A stretch of 6,392 nucleotides of DNA from Sutterella sp. (GTDB lineage: Bacteria; Pseudomonadota; Gammaproteobacteria; Burkholderiales; Burkholderiaceae_F): assembly GCA_003488465.1 (NCBI GenBank), contig DNLN01000121.1, positions 1 through 6,392 on the forward strand. Reading direction: 5' to 3'. Positions 5,307-6,392 of the stretch are shown here, one piece after another. Position 1 is the first letter of the stretch. Each line of letters starts with the position of its first letter. The notes beneath the pieces are model-generated. The model saw only the letters and a list, made by a program, of their open reading frames with translations, made no database searches and was not told where the DNA came from. Made by a program: the position numbers and the translations under genes.

Positions 5307-6263
5307 CTGAAGATCATGCTTGAGACCAAGGCCACCGACCTCATCGTCAAGAACGGCGCCGTTGTCGGCGTCAAGGCCATGGGCAAGAACGGCCCTGTTG
5401 AAGTGACGGCCACCAAGGGCGTGGTCATCGCCACGGGCGGCTTCGGCTCAAACGTCAAGTACCGCCAGAAGGTCAACACCGGCATCTGGAAGGAAGCCAA
5501 GCTTGACGAGCGCATCGGTTGCTCGAACATTTCCGTCGCCGCTCAGGGTGACGGACTGATCATGGCAGAAAAGGCCGGAGCCGAGCTGATCGGACTTGCC
5601 GACATTCAGGTCCATCCGAACGGCACTCCGGGCACCGGCCTGATGCTTGACATCAAGACCTCCGGACGCAACCGCCTGTTCATCAACACCAACGGCGACC
5701 GCTTCGTCAACGAAGGCGCCGCCCGCGACGTCCTGTCCAAGGCCGTGTTCGCACAGCCCGGCCAGACCTACTGGCTTGTGCAGAACCACCTTCGCTACCC
5801 CGATGAGAACGCCATCGACCTGCTTTCGGGCCGCACCATGCACGACATGCTCGAGCAAGGGCGCGTGAAAAAGGCCAAGGATCTCGAGGAACTCTCCGAG
5901 ATGACCGGCATGCCGCTTGACCACCTGAAGGCCTCGATCGAGGAGTACAACCGCGCAGCCCGCCACGAAGTCCAGGCCGACAAGTTCGGCTTCAGGGCGA
6001 CGCACACCGACGACCGTCCGATGACCGAAGGCCCCTGGTACTTCGCCAAAAAGGTTCCGACCATCCATCATACGATGGGCGGCATCCGCATCGACACCAA
6101 CGCCCATGTGCTCAATGCCAAGGGCCAGTGGATCAAGGGTCTGTACGCAGCAGGTGAGACCACGGGCGGCGTGCACGGCGAAAACCGCCTTGGCGGCAAT
6201 GCCGTCGCAGACCTGATGGTGTTCGGCCGCACCGCCGGCCGCAACGCTGCGAGCGCAAAGTAG
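5307..6263 (+). pseudogene. 5'-truncated flavocytochrome c/fumarate reductase-type FAD-binding flavoprotein
   Basis: Family similarity starts abruptly at LKIMLETKATDL (5307) and runs in one intact frame for 318 codons to TAG 6261-6263. The family (FAD_binding_2; periplasmic fumarate, urocanate and related enoate reductases) usually has about 450-600 residues: a signal peptide, often an FMN-binding domain, then a GxGxxG Rossmann motif. All of that is missing. Kept are ATGGFGSN, IQVHPNG (substrate-binding His), GDRFVNEGAARD (the Arg before Asp is the expected proton donor), HHTMGGI (second His) and the C-terminal GETTGGVHGENRLGGNAVAD, with the conserved Arg and FAD contacts. The frame opens further upstream to ATG 5166, but that stretch is antisense to the LCCL signal peptide and is not family-like. 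The first ATG in the homologous part is 5316, without a convincing ribosome site. Codons strongly favour C-ending forms (Asn nearly always AAC), unlike the ankyrin gene. It is probably a non-functional remnant or a recombination donor for paralogues. Confidence 0.85.
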
Positions 6264-6277
6264 TCCGCCGCTGACAA

Positions 6278-6307
6278 GTCAGCCGGCGCTTTCAAGAACC
6301 GGCTGGC
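6278..6307 (+). terminator. GC-rich hairpin after the flavoprotein remnant
   Basis: CAGCCGG (6280-6286) pairs with CCGGCTG (6299-6305), extendable by a U-G and a G-C pair, with a 12-nt loop, 14 nt after the stop. No T-run follows, so it is either an accessory terminator or a 3'-end stabilising structure upstream of the stronger terminator. Confidence 0.3.
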
Positions 6308-6336
6308 TGCTTCTGTAACGATCCTCTTCCTTCATT

Positions 6337-6389
6337 CGCCTGGAGTTCGCATCGGTCGCAAGCCGATATCCGTCTTCAGGCGCTTTTTT
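6337..6389 (+). terminator. Intrinsic terminator of the flavoprotein gene
   Basis: CGCCTGGAG (6337-6345) pairs with CTTCAGGCG (6374-6382), with one G-U. The loop contains a second stem, ATCGG/CCGAT (6351-6355 with 6363-6367). Six consecutive T (6384-6389) follow one base after the stem. The stem plus U-tract is the classic Rho-independent form on the plus strand. Confidence 0.75.
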
Positions 6390-6392
6390 GCG

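Noticed and set aside
4787..5530. A single 247-residue minus-strand gene starting at 5530
   Set aside because: Its first half is antisense to the flavoprotein fragment. The LCCL protein has its own signal peptide and strong ribosome site at 5176, and the C-terminus is out of frame with the domain.

Overview
The window looks like chromosomal DNA of a moderately GC-rich betaproteobacterium. Sutterellaceae (Sutterella/Parasutterella-type gut Burkholderiales) is my best guess. It rests on a periplasmic-type flavocytochrome c/fumarate reductase flavoprotein fragment, of a kind these genomes carry in many copies, and on a secreted ankyrin protein common in gut anaerobes. This is inference from protein style, not a database match.

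Layout. (1) Positions 1-433, minus strand: the 5' part of a gene that runs off the left edge. It encodes an exported or membrane-anchored protein with an acidic stretch and a Pro/Ala/Glu-rich 15-residue tandem repeat. (2) 434-691: a divergent intergenic region with an AT-rich core that can serve promoters in both directions. (3) 692-3409, plus strand: a 905-residue exported protein built almost entirely of ankyrin repeats (about 24 full repeats plus caps). (4) 3410-3507: a convergent intergenic region with three hairpins. (5) 3508-5176, minus strand: three genes in a row. Transcribed first is a small exported LCCL-domain protein whose reading frame is broken by a one-base deletion. Next, 53 nt on, is a 143-residue cytosolic protein of unknown function. 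Last, 186 nt on, is a 215-residue two-helix membrane protein of unknown function. (6) 5177-5306: a short spacer with small dyads. (7) 5307-6263, plus strand: a 5'-truncated FAD-binding flavoprotein (fumarate/urocanate reductase family). It keeps the substrate-binding and catalytic residues but has lost its signal peptide and the N-terminal FAD-binding Rossmann motif. (8) 6264-6392: hairpins, ending in a strong intrinsic terminator.

How the genes fit together. The window is a patch of accessory, mostly cell-envelope genes rather than a metabolic operon. Three products carry export signals: the Pro-rich protein, the ankyrin protein and the LCCL protein. Two loci show decay (the LCCL frameshift and the flavoprotein truncation), and their 5' ends face each other across the 5177-5306 spacer, which suggests a past rearrangement there. 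I see no RNA genes, CRISPR array, insertion sequence, integrase, toxin-antitoxin pair or defence gene, and no clear case for a new multi-gene system.
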